15,014 bases of DNA from JAVBTR01 sp031556065 (GCA_031556065.1 JAVBTR010000047.1:1-15014); one strand, 5' to 3'. Positions 8,189 through 14,945 are shown, counted from the stretch's first letter. Numbers and translations: made by a program. Notes: generated from the sequence alone by a model not told the origin.

Positions 8189-9799
8189 ATGCCGGTAATG
8201 ACCATTCCAATCACCGCGCCGACCTTTAGCGCAGTGCCCAAAGGCTACACATTTAATGGAACCCTAAAGCTACCGCAAACCGTATTCGACCCCATCCGAA
8301 TAAACAGTGCAAATCTCTATTGGGGTTACGCCCGATTGTATGTTCAAGGCGATTATTTAAACGTTACTTCTGGCGATACAGGGTTTAACTCGGATATTTT
8401 TTCCATCACCGTCGATACCGATCTTAAAGAACGGGACGTCAATCTATATTGTTACAATGTCGGGACAGATCATATTTTAAAGGTCCAAGGCCGGTCCATT
8501 AAATTTGTTATCACTACAAATGTAAGCACCAGCGGTAATATTATCGATCGCCCAAGAGCGGGGGATATGGTTTTAACCCTGGACTACGATATCACCACCA
8601 CGGCCTGCACGCCCCCAACGGCCCTGTCTGTCAGCGCTGTGCTGGCGGAAAGCAATGTAACCCTTAATGGCTCCGGGGCTGCTGGGGGGGTAACCAACGG
8701 GATTGTCGGCTACGAGGTGCAATACAACGACGATTACGCAGGCTGGGCGGGCCTCACAACTGCCAGCACCACCAGCAGCGCATTTTCTATTTCTGTAGCG
8801 CCTCCGGCCCGGGGGGTTACAAGGCGGTTCAGGGCACGGACCTTGGGCAGCGCAGGCAGCGGCTATTACAGCGATTGGAAGGAATCCACCAATGGGGTCA
8901 AGCGCAATTCAGTGCCCATTGCCCCCGGGTATGTAAACGTTTCCCCGGCCATATATGAAAGCGGCAATATCACCATCACCTGGGCCCAGGGCAGTGACCC
9001 GGACGGCAACCTTTCCTATTACAAGGTGCAATATCAAATTGTGGGCGGGGCCTGGACCGATTTGGTTAACACCTCAGCCCTGAATACCACCCAGGCCCCT
9101 GCCCTTACAAGAGGCGCCACCATTAAATACCGGGTCTGTTCTGTGGACGCCTTTGGGGTGGCCAGCGGGTATACAGAATCGGGCACCGTTAAGCGCAACC
9201 AAACGCCCTTAACCCCTGCCTTTTCTTTGCCAATGGCAAACGGGGAAACCTATTCTTTAAAGCCCTCCCTGGTGGCCACTGTGGGCCCGGAGCCGGATGG
9301 CCAAAGCCAGACCATGCAATTGTCTATAGACGGGGGCAGCTATGTGAGCATTGGGGCGGTGGCCTCAGCCGGGGGAACGGTGTACTACCAAATGAGCCTG
9401 GCTGCGGGCACCCACACCCTAACACTTCGGGTGGCGGATAGCCTGGGGGCTGCCGGGGGCACGGCAGTTAGAACCATAACGGTGAAGGTGGCCGATTGGT
9501 CCCGCCCCATCGCCACGGGAACCATTATCGCTGGGGGCGAGCTAAGCCATGTGGCCGATATAAACGAGCTGCTAAGCAAGATCAATGTCTGCCGGGGCTT
9601 TTATGGGCTTTCCAAGGCCAGCTTAACCGGCACGGTGGGGGAATGGGCCCAGTGGAAAACCCAAGTGATGGAATTGCAAACAGCCCTGGGCGCTTGCTTT
9701 TCCGCGGCTGGAAAAGCCCTCCCGGCCTGGAACACGGCCCCCTCCTACCCGGCGGCAGCCATCATGACCCAGCTGCGCAGCCAATGCGTGGCCTGTTAG
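8189..9799 (+). CDS. Tail protein with two fibronectin type III domains
   Basis: A 536-residue tail appendage protein. Residues 1-135 form a beta-rich N-terminal domain. FN3-like domains lie at about 141-240 and 242-336; both show the G-Y-E-V-Q-Y / Y-K-V-Q-Y strand, a conserved W, the R-x-R-A / Y-R-V-C strand, and a closing P-x-x-P linker. Residues 340-433 form a third Ig-like beta domain ending in H-T-L-T-L-R-V-A-D, a pattern of bacterial Ig repeats. The tail (434-536) is helical. FN3 domains in phages are thought to bind cell-surface sugars or act as spacers. AAGGAGG at 8175-8181 precedes ATG. GC is low at the 5' end (22 of 60 at 8341-8400) and high later (38 of 60 at 9241-9300), so the N-terminal domain was probably joined to an unrelated FN3 part. 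Confidence 0.8.
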   Translation: MPVMTIPITAPTFSAVPKGYTFNGTLKLPQTVFDPIRINSANLYWGYARLYVQGDYLNVTSGDTGFNSDIFSITVDTDLKERDVNLYCYNVGTDHILKVQGRSIKFVITTNVSTSGNIIDRPRAGDMVLTLDYDITTTACTPPTALSVSAVLAESNVTLNGSGAAGGVTNGIVGYEVQYNDDYAGWAGLTTASTTSSAFSISVAPPARGVTRRFRARTLGSAGSGYYSDWKESTNGVKRNSVPIAPGYVNVSPAIYESGNITITWAQGSDPDGNLSYYKVQYQIVGGAWTDLVNTSALNTTQAPALTRGATIKYRVCSVDAFGVASGYTESGTVKRNQTPLTPAFSLPMANGETYSLKPSLVATVGPEPDGQSQTMQLSIDGGSYVSIGAVASAGGTVYYQMSLAAGTHTLTLRVADSLGAAGGTAVRTITVKVADWSRPIATGTIIAGGELSHVADINELLSKINVCRGFYGLSKASLTGTVGEWAQWKTQVMELQTALGACFSAAGKALPAWNTAPSYPAAAIMTQLRSQCVAC

Positions 9800-9864
9800 G
9801 AGGGAAGCAATTTGAAAACAGGCTGGATGCACACAAAGGATGAAACGGGCCAGGATGTGGCCTT
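9798..9864 (+). repeat. Fibre-gene start module, copy 1
   Basis: A direct repeat of 10498-10564, offset by exactly 700 bases. The first 55 bases are identical and the next 12 differ at two positions (9853 and 9856). It covers AGGAGGG, the TTG start and the first 17 codons of the fibre gene. The identity includes the spacer between ribosome binding site and start. Confidence 0.97.
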
Positions 9865-10498
9865 CTCACCTAAAATCGCCATTGAATCCATAGAGGGCTT
9901 GGACGGGATTATAGCCCAAGCCATTCTGGCGTCGGATAAACGCAAATGGCCAGTGGGCGCGTTGTACCTGTCCACAGCGGATACCGACCCGGCTATTTTG
10001 CTGGGCTTTGGCACCTGGGAGCCCTGGGGCGCAGAGCGGGTACCCGTAGGGGTAGGCGGGAAGTACGATAAGGCCGGCATGGTGGGGGGCAGCGATACCC
10101 ATAGCCATACGGTAGCAAGCCACACCCATGGGGTGTTAAGTCATACCCATACGGTGGCCAGCCATACCCACACCACGGGGAGCTTTACGCTGCTTGCAAC
10201 CCATCTTCCCGAGGTAAATATAGGCATCGGGGGTACGCAGCTGTCTTGGAACAAAACCACAGGCGGAAGCCAGACACGTGTAAACCTGCAAGGCACATAC
10301 GGCGGCAACTTTACAGGCGGCTATGAAGGCACCTCTGTGGGTACAGGGGGCTTGGCCCATAACCATGGTAACACCGGCGGCACCCCGCTGACCACTTTGG
10401 GCACGGAGTTGACCACTTTGGGCACAGCCCCAGCCACTAACCCAGGGGATAACCGCCAGCCCTACATTACCTGCTACATGTTTAAGCGCACAGCTTAA
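9812..10498 (+). CDS. Phage tail collar / baseplate fibre protein with H-x-H motifs
   Basis: A 228-residue protein of the phage tail collar / Gp10 C-terminal-like type. Residues 1-18 are shared with the next gene and probably serve as the docking segment. Residues 46-78 (W-P-V-G-A-L-Y-L-S-T ... F-G-T-W-E-P-W-G) form the start of the collar fold, and residues 210-228 (N-P-G-D-N-R-Q-P-Y-I-T-C-Y-M-F-K-R) are its usual ending. Five H-x-H motifs at 97-99, 104-106, 111-113, 118-120 and 183-185 resemble the iron-binding H-x-H motifs of T4 gp37-type fibre tips; metal binding here is inferred. The start is TTG at 9812, 7 bases after AGGAGGG (9798-9804). Its stop touches the ribosome binding site of the following fibre gene. 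Likely role: a tail-tip protein facing the host surface. Confidence 0.82.
   Translation: MKTGWMHTKDETGQDVAFSPKIAIESIEGLDGIIAQAILASDKRKWPVGALYLSTADTDPAILLGFGTWEPWGAERVPVGVGGKYDKAGMVGGSDTHSHTVASHTHGVLSHTHTVASHTHTTGSFTLLATHLPEVNIGIGGTQLSWNKTTGGSQTRVNLQGTYGGNFTGGYEGTSVGTGGLAHNHGNTGGTPLTTLGTELTTLGTAPATNPGDNRQPYITCYMFKRTA
10389..10425 (+). repeat. Short tandem duplication in the collar gene
   Basis: The 16-mer TGACCACTTTGGGCAC occurs at 10389-10404 and again at 10410-10425, a 21-base period that adds exactly seven residues (LTTLGTE) near the C-terminal end of the collar protein. The high identity indicates a recent slippage event in a surface-exposed loop. Confidence 0.9.
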
Positions 10499-10564
10499 GG
10501 AGGGAAGCAATTTGAAAACAGGCTGGATGCACACAAAGGATGAAACGGGCCAAGACGTGGCCTT
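10498..10564 (+). repeat. Fibre-gene start module, copy 2
   Basis: The second copy of the module at 9798-9864. It again contains AGGAGGG, a TTG start at the same place and the first codons. Beyond 10564 the two genes have no obvious similarity. Confidence 0.97.
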
Positions 10565-11408
10565 TGCCCCTCATACAACCCTGGAGGGGGTAGACGGTTT
10601 GGGGGAGGAGCTAGCTAGCAAGCTGAACAAGGCCGACTACAACCCTCAGGATATTTTACAAAAGCTTAAAACCGTGGCTGGCCCAGGCAGCGGCCTGGAT
10701 GCGGATACTTTGGATGGGTTGCATGCAAAGGATTTTGCTACCCCGGCCCAGGTGGACGGCAAGGTAAGCAAATCAGGGGATACCATGACAGGAGGGCTGA
10801 AAGTAAAATCCGGTGACTTTCTGCGCGGCATGTATGGTGATTATGGTGTCTTTTTGCGCAACGACGGTAATGGCTTTTATATACTGCTAACCAATAAGGG
10901 CGACCCTGAAGGGAGCTATAACGCATTAAGGCCATTTACCATCGATATTGCCAGCGGAAATGTAGGTATCGCTAATGGGCTTACATTGGGTACACCATTG
11001 GCCATTAGCAATGGTGGCACGGGGCAGGCCACGGCGGCGTTGGCTCGGAATGCGCTAGGGTTAGGGAACACCACAGGAGCGCTGCCCATAGCCAACGGCG
11101 GCACTGGCACCAGCGATGCAATGCAAGTGCCGCAAAACGTTAGTTTTCTTGGCTTTGCTGACAATATTGATGGGGTTTACCGTACAGGACACTACCTCAC
11201 CGCAGGTACAAGCGCCGGGACTTTCCCTGCGTCTCAGGCCAACAAGGTCGGTATTCTGCAAGTGTTAAACAACGCCAATTTGGCTACGTCGGGGTACCGG
11301 GTGCAGATATGGCACGGCATAGTCTACCCCGAATACATATGGCAGCGCCACAGATGGGATTCCGGCGCTTGGACTCGATGGTTTAGGTTTACAGGCACAG
11401 CGGATTAA
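10512..11408 (+). CDS. Phage tail fibre protein with pyocin-knob-like C-terminus
   Basis: A 298-residue tail fibre. Residues 1-18 are near-identical to those of the upstream collar protein. Residues 61-75 carry the L-D-A-D-T-L-D-G motif and 86-96 the S-K-S-G-D-T-M-T-G-G motif, both common in fibre shafts. Residues 165-184 and 193-200 hold two N-G-G-T-G repeats, the first with the Q-A-T-A-A-x-A-R-N-A-L-G-L extension, also typical of fibres. The C-terminus (about 215-293, with Y-R-T-G-H-Y and a Trp-rich W-Q-R-H-R-W-D-S-G-A-W-T-R-W-F end) matches the pyocin-knob type, a probable receptor-binding head. The start is TTG at 10512, as in the upstream gene. It is the last structural gene before the lysis genes, the usual place for a host-range determinant. 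Confidence 0.85.
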   Translation: MKTGWMHTKDETGQDVAFAPHTTLEGVDGLGEELASKLNKADYNPQDILQKLKTVAGPGSGLDADTLDGLHAKDFATPAQVDGKVSKSGDTMTGGLKVKSGDFLRGMYGDYGVFLRNDGNGFYILLTNKGDPEGSYNALRPFTIDIASGNVGIANGLTLGTPLAISNGGTGQATAALARNALGLGNTTGALPIANGGTGTSDAMQVPQNVSFLGFADNIDGVYRTGHYLTAGTSAGTFPASQANKVGILQVLNNANLATSGYRVQIWHGIVYPEYIWQRHRWDSGAWTRWFRFTGTAD

Positions 11409-11444
11409 GGCTGGGTTTACAGTCAGAAATGGAGGCAATAATCG

Positions 11445-12194
11445 ATGAATGATAAAGTAACGGCCATACGCAATTGGTCCAACGCCAAGGTGGGCACCGG
11501 CTATGTATACGGGGCCACCGGATGGATATGCACAAAGGCCCGAAGAGAACAGCAAGCAAAACAATATCCCCAGTATGCGGGTAATATACTAGGCATTTGT
11601 GCTCAATGGGATGGCAAAGAAGCCAGGGATTGCGCCCAGTACGCCAAGCATGCTATGGCGCAGGTTGGTATTACCCTGCCCAGCGGGGCAACCAGCCAAT
11701 GGAAAACCGATGTATGGGCCCACAAGGGCACAATTGACACCTTGCCAAAGGACAAGCTGTGCTGCCTGTTCCGCGCGGATGGCAGCGTTATGCAGCACGT
11801 ACTCATCTACCACGGTGATGCAACCGATACCTACAAAGGCACTGTAACAGATGCCCGCGGCAGTGCCCAGGGCGTTATAAAGACCTTGCTGGGGGATTAC
11901 AAGTATACCCATTGGGCAGTGCCCAAGGGTCTGTATGAAGACGAACAAAAGGAGGATAACGATGTGCCGGAACCGACTAATGGCAACTATGCCGGAACAA
12001 CCTGCCAGGTGGTAGGCGGTGGGCTTAATATGAGAGCCAGCAGGAGCAAGCAGGGGGTAAAAATTGTGCAAATCCCCGTTGGGACAAGGGTCTATTGTTA
12101 CGAGGATGATGGCGCTTGGCCCATTGTGCGTTATAAAGACGGTGTTGATTATATTGGCTTTGTGGACAGAGCCTATTTGAAAGAGGTGGGTTAA
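11445..12194 (+). CDS. Endolysin: NlpC/P60-type peptidase with SH3 domain
   Basis: A 249-residue endolysin that would cut peptide bonds in peptidoglycan at the end of infection. The peptidase domain covers about 1-160. The likely catalytic cysteine is C63 in the R-D-C-A-Q-Y segment at the start of a helix, and the likely histidine is H118 in Q-H-V-L-I-Y-H-G. This matches the NlpC/P60 Cys-His arrangement; the third polar residue was not identified. A charged linker (about 164-182) leads to an SH3-type wall-binding domain (183-249) with the G-L-N-M-R-A-S pattern. No signal peptide is visible, so export depends on the holin. GGAGG at 11431-11435 lies 9 bases before ATG. The holin gene begins 1 base after its stop. 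Confidence 0.87.
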   Translation: MNDKVTAIRNWSNAKVGTGYVYGATGWICTKARREQQAKQYPQYAGNILGICAQWDGKEARDCAQYAKHAMAQVGITLPSGATSQWKTDVWAHKGTIDTLPKDKLCCLFRADGSVMQHVLIYHGDATDTYKGTVTDARGSAQGVIKTLLGDYKYTHWAVPKGLYEDEQKEDNDVPEPTNGNYAGTTCQVVGGGLNMRASRSKQGVKIVQIPVGTRVYCYEDDGAWPIVRYKDGVDYIGFVDRAYLKEVG

Positions 12195-12195
12195 T

Positions 12196-12615
12196 ATGAA
12201 AGATATCGGGGCCTGGGTGGTTAAGGCATTGGGTGCCGCAGGGGCGCTTGTTATTGGCTTGTTAGGGGGCTGGGATACCACACTGAAAATGCTGTGCCTG
12301 GTGATGGCCCTTGATTTTGTTACGGGCCTTCTGGTTGGGTTTCATGGCAAGAGCAGCAAAACAGAAGGGGGCGGCCTTTCCTCTGCTGTATCCTTTTCGG
12401 GGCTTATGAAAAAGACGATGGTGCTGATTCTGGTAGGCCTGGCGGTGGCGGTGGACCGCATACTGGAAACGCCAGGCACCTTGCGCCTGGCTGTGTCCAT
12501 GTTTTTTATATCCAATGAAGGGCTGTCTATTATAGAAAATGCGGGGGTTCTGGGCCTGCCCTTGCCCAAGGCCCTGAAAAAGGCCCTGGAAGCCCTCCGG
12601 GACAAGGATGAATGA
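12196..12615 (+). CDS. Holin, phage_holin_4_1 / toxin secretion-lysis family
   Basis: A small 139-residue membrane protein that would form the membrane lesion that lets the endolysin reach the wall. Hydrophobic segments lie at about 8-25, 30-50, 72-89 and 96-117. The A-L-D-F-V-T-G-L-L motif (38-46) and the S-N-E-G-L-S-I-I-E-N motif (106-115) are hallmarks of this family. The C-terminus is short and charged, as expected of a holin. An AGGTGG-type site in the end of the endolysin gene precedes the ATG. Unusually, the holin follows the endolysin rather than preceding it. It is the last plus-strand prophage gene visible. Confidence 0.88.
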   Translation: MKDIGAWVVKALGAAGALVIGLLGGWDTTLKMLCLVMALDFVTGLLVGFHGKSSKTEGGGLSSAVSFSGLMKKTMVLILVGLAVAVDRILETPGTLRLAVSMFFISNEGLSIIENAGVLGLPLPKALKKALEALRDKDE

Positions 12616-12816
12616 AGGGATTTTTTAAGGGTGGTAACCCTTGAATGGGGAAGAGGTTTGTCAAGGTAGGAAAATATCAAACATAATCCTTGGGCGGCAT
12701 CGTTGGCGAAATCTTTGCCGATCCGCATGCTCCCCTCCCCAAATTGAATGGGGACGCAATCTATTGTCATAGTATTGCGTTAATGCCCATTAGCGGCTCT
12801 CTATCTCTGTAGTGAC
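12616..12816. other. Gap at probable prophage right end, with inverted repeats
   Basis: A 201-base gap between convergent genes. A small inverted repeat at 12627-12642 (AAGGGT/ACCCTT) follows the holin but has no U-tract. Then come 12737-12753 (CCCCA/TGGGG), 12754-12780 (ACGCAAT plus CTAT against ATAG plus ATTGCGT, loop TGTC, one bulged T), and 12783-12826 (ATGCCCAT/ATGGGCAT), the last overlapping the stop of the secreted protein gene. The minus strand is open from about 12770 into the holin with a protein-like beginning, but I see no ribosome binding site that decides it. As lysis genes often border the attachment site, attR may lie here; no core sequence can be shown without the left end. 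Confidence 0.5.
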
Positions 12817-13944
12817 TTATGGGCATGCATCATCCGGCCAATAAAGAACGTCGATATCGGGAGCACAGTTGGACCAGCCGTAGAAAGTGTACAGGACCCC
12901 ATGCAATACCTTATCGTCTCTCACCTCCAGCAGGTGTGCGATAACCGCATCCTGAGCGGTCCAGCTATAGCATAGTGCCCGTTCGCTGCTGCTTTCATCG
13001 TAATTGTACATCCATGGAACGTACCATTTTTCATCTCCAAACCCATCAGGGCCAAAAGCCTCCAATAATTCCTTCTGGACAACCCGGTAATCCGCAGTGT
13101 ATTGGTCCAAATCGGAGTGCTCGTCCTTAAACAACACTTGCGCAAAGGTCAGCCATCTTTCGCCGTGTACCTCATTTTCATCTTCATCCATTGGACCCTC
13201 AAACCAATAAATCAGCTTGGTATCGTGGCCATTGATAGACACATCTTCGTAGATAAGCGAATTATCGTCTTTGGAGGAGGGCTGTTTACCTTCTGCGGCG
13301 ATCACCTGCTCCATTTGCATACCACCCTGGATGTTGTTTCGGAAAATATATGGCCTGGTATGCTCTTCAAATGCCTCAGCGGCATATGACGTTACCGTAT
13401 AGGGAAAGGGCGGAAAAGAATCATTTTCACGCATTTGGTGCCATGGCGAATACTCAAGCAAAATGCTTGGTACATTGCTTGGTTTGTTCATAGCCCACCA
13501 TGTGAGGGAAATGCTTCCTTCTTGATATTCCCAGTTAACGCTTCGTATGGTCTTTTGTGGAAAGTCTCTGTTGGGTGTTCCGTATTTTTCAGTTAAACTA
13601 TCCAGCAGGGTAGTGAATACTTGCCCGGGGTCCTTAGCGGTGCTGCCAACCTCACCATCAAAGGAAAGCTGGCAATCATAAAAGGGGGCATACGGACTTT
13701 TTGTTGCTATTGCTTCCTTAGGCAGCAACCCTGCAATAGTAAGGCCGCTGATAAGAAAGTCGTGTTGCTCGATCTCTTCGGATTGGGACAATGTTAGTCC
13801 ATTTTCATCCGCTAACCGCTGTACGTCCAATGAGGCTGTAAGGCGAATCACCGAATGCAGAAAATCCCAGCTGTCAGCCAGCGCAGCCGTTGCTGCAAGA
13901 CACATACTAAGGGCACACAATATCCCAAGGACAACTTTCTTCAT
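12817..13944 (-). CDS. Secreted protein of unknown function
   Basis: A 375-residue protein I do not recognise as a named family. Residues 1-24 form a clear signal peptide: basic MKK start, hydrophobic core, A-A-L-A cleavage site before D-S; there is no lipobox, so it should be released or wall-exposed. The mature part shows a possible internal duplication: a segment with a Y-G-x-P turn followed by a Trp-containing strand (about 110-150) resembles a later one with F-G-P-D-G (about 296-300) and a Y-S-W strand. A block F-R-N-N-I-x-G-G-M-x-M-E-Q-V around 200-215 recalls small repeat domains of clostridial secreted proteins, where a helix follows the motif. AAGGAG (13954-13959) lies 9 bases before ATG. 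No clear promoter is seen. It may be a host gene or a prophage passenger. Confidence 0.75.
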   Translation of the reverse strand: MKKVVLGILCALSMCLAATAALADSWDFLHSVIRLTASLDVQRLADENGLTLSQSEEIEQHDFLISGLTIAGLLPKEAIATKSPYAPFYDCQLSFDGEVGSTAKDPGQVFTTLLDSLTEKYGTPNRDFPQKTIRSVNWEYQEGSISLTWWAMNKPSNVPSILLEYSPWHQMRENDSFPPFPYTVTSYAAEAFEEHTRPYIFRNNIQGGMQMEQVIAAEGKQPSSKDDNSLIYEDVSINGHDTKLIYWFEGPMDEDENEVHGERWLTFAQVLFKDEHSDLDQYTADYRVVQKELLEAFGPDGFGDEKWYVPWMYNYDESSSERALCYSWTAQDAVIAHLLEVRDDKVLHGVLYTFYGWSNCAPDIDVLYWPDDACP

Positions 13945-14037
13945 TTGAACCTGCTCCTTGTATAAATTGAGATGATCAACCTACCCAAATATAACGGATG
14001 ATCCATCAAAAAGCTTTCATTAAATGGTTTGATTAGG

Positions 14038-14058
14038 AAAAAACGCCTTCTGAAAGGC
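14038..14058 (-). terminator. Rho-independent terminator of the toxin-antitoxin operon
   Basis: Read on the minus strand, GCCTT-TCAG-AAGGC is followed by G and six Ts. It lies about 55 bases downstream of the toxin stop codon, so it ends the toxin-antitoxin transcript before the secreted protein gene. Confidence 0.82.
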
Positions 14059-14101
14059 TACCAGCTCGGCTCGGGTAGCACGTACCACATTCATGTGGTA
14101 C
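14057..14101 (-). repeat. Two further inverted repeats between toxin and terminator
   Basis: The inverted repeat GCTACC (14057-14062) / GGTAGC (14074-14079) abuts the terminator stem, and 14082-14101 is a 9-bp perfect palindrome around TC (GTACCACAT/ATGTGGTAC). With the terminator they make three stacked hairpins just after the toxin stop. They could protect the 3' end of the mRNA or bind a protein. Confidence 0.7.
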
Positions 14102-14113
14102 ATAAGTGCGCTC

Positions 14114-14434
14114 TTACCTTATGCCAAACAGCATCTGTAGCCAATCTTGACGGCTATGAAGGATTCGACCGATATGGACTTCGTTTTCACCCACACGATA
14201 AAAAATCAAATAAGGAGCGACAACCAAATAGCGGTAGCCCGGTGCAATAAGCATAGATTCATCTGTCCTAATTGCTGCACCAATGAAGGGTGAATGCGTT
14301 AATCTGGATATGCTCTGATCAAAAGCTGTTAACATATCAAGTGCGGCATTTTGATTATCGGTCAGGATATAATCAAAAATGGCATCCATGTCATCGATGG
14401 CTTGCTGGGTGTAACGAATACGATAGTTATTCAT
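14114..14434 (-). CDS. ParE/RelE-type toxin of a type II toxin-antitoxin pair
   Basis: A 106-residue protein with the RelE/ParE superfamily plan: N-terminal strand (Y-R-I-R-Y-T-x-x-A), two helices with I-x-D-Y-I and the S-I-x-x-L-x-x-x-P segment (about 41-49), then R-Y-L-V-V-A-P-Y-L-I-F-Y-R-V, a central strand pair, and the closing I-G-R-I-L-H-x-R-Q-D-W. The last part is typical of ParE. Such toxins act on gyrase or on ribosome-bound mRNA; which one cannot be told here. The start ATG overlaps the antitoxin stop by 8 bases (ATGAATAA), indicating coupled translation from an upstream antitoxin. Confidence 0.87.
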   Translation of the reverse strand: MNNYRIRYTQQAIDDMDAIFDYILTDNQNAALDMLTAFDQSISRLTHSPFIGAAIRTDESMLIAPGYRYLVVAPYLIFYRVGENEVHIGRILHSRQDWLQMLFGIR

Positions 14435-14717
14435 TGATGATGCGCCCCTTAAGTCGCTTCATCACATCTTCGTGATCGGTCAATTGTCCTTTTGCGATCT
14501 GCTGATCCGCTACTGCCAGTTTCATCTGTAAGCGATACCATGCTTCACGCCTGCAAAAGGCTTCGTGGCTCATAACGACCAAATCATTTTCACCATTATT
14601 GGTAACTACGATTGGATCATCTGTTTGATGGCATAGTTCGGAAAACTTTTTATAGTCTGTTCGAATGGAGGTAGATGGCTTTACCGTAAGAACACTTGGG
14701 ATACGTGTTTCGCTCAC
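14427..14717 (-). CDS. Phd/YefM-type antitoxin
   Basis: A 96-residue protein of the Phd/YefM family: an N-terminal DNA-binding part with V-K-P-S-T-S-I-R-T-D-Y-K-K-F, then D-D-P-I-V-V-T-N-N-G-E-N-D-L-V-V-M-S-H-E-A-F, the family signature, then a C-terminal helical tail that would wrap the toxin. It neutralises the toxin and normally represses its own promoter. The start is GTG at 14717: an in-frame TGA directly precedes it, and the AGGAAGG-type site is 8 bases away. An ATG 4 bases upstream lies in another frame. Confidence 0.9.
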   Translation of the reverse strand: MSETRIPSVLTVKPSTSIRTDYKKFSELCHQTDDPIVVTNNGENDLVVMSHEAFCRREAWYRLQMKLAVADQQIAKGQLTDHEDVMKRLKGRIINE

Positions 14718-14749
14718 TCATATCACCTTCCTGTTATTTATCTATCCAC

Positions 14750-14778
14750 ATTATATCGTATTCTTGTGGTCTGCGCAA
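14750..14778 (-). promoter_or_regulatory. Promoter and possible operator of the toxin-antitoxin operon
   Basis: On the minus strand TTGCGC (14778-14773) is followed 17 bases later by TATAAT (14755-14750), a near-ideal sigma-A pair about 33 bases before the antitoxin GTG. CCACA (14746-14750) and TGTGG (14765-14769) form an inverted repeat across the promoter and are a candidate operator for the antitoxin; that role is inferred. Confidence 0.8.
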
Positions 14779-14780
14779 GA

Positions 14781-14819
14781 TAACAAAGCGGTTTCCGTTT
14801 TGTGGAAGCCGCTTTGTTA
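14781..14819. terminator. Strong hairpin upstream of the toxin-antitoxin promoter, terminator-like both ways
   Basis: A 16-bp stem (TAACAAAGCGGTTTCC against GGAAGCCGCTTTGTTA, one T-G mismatch) with a 7-base loop. On each strand the stem ends in TTTGTTA, so it may terminate transcription from either side and isolate the promoter from the neighbouring insertion sequence. Confidence 0.65.
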
Positions 14820-14910
14820 AAAACAGCAAGATATGTTTTTCATGCTGCTATTAAAGAGAATGCTGCCAGGCTGTGGACTGTACCCCGGATAATGGACAAT
14901 GAAAAAAGAG

Positions 14911-14945
14911 ACCTCCTGTTGTAGAATAAAACTACGACAGGAGGT
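14911..14945 (+). promoter_or_regulatory. Hairpin hiding the transposase ribosome binding site
   Basis: ACCTCCTGTTGTAG (14911-14924) pairs with CTACGACAGGAGGT (14932-14945), with one G-U pair and a 7-base loop. The ribosome binding site AGGAGG (14939-14944) is entirely in the 3' arm, 8 bases before the ATG. Transcripts entering from outside would form the hairpin and be translated poorly, a known protective device of several insertion sequences. Confidence 0.8.

Noticed and set aside
9798..10564. Diversity-generating retroelement template/variable repeat
   Set aside because: The repeat is at the 5' ends of two genes rather than the 3' end, the differences are not adenine-specific, and no reverse transcriptase is in the window.
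12342..12770. Full 142-codon minus-strand gene over the holin
   Set aside because: Most of it is antisense to a clear holin; only the part outside the holin reads like protein, which I report separately as a possible remnant.
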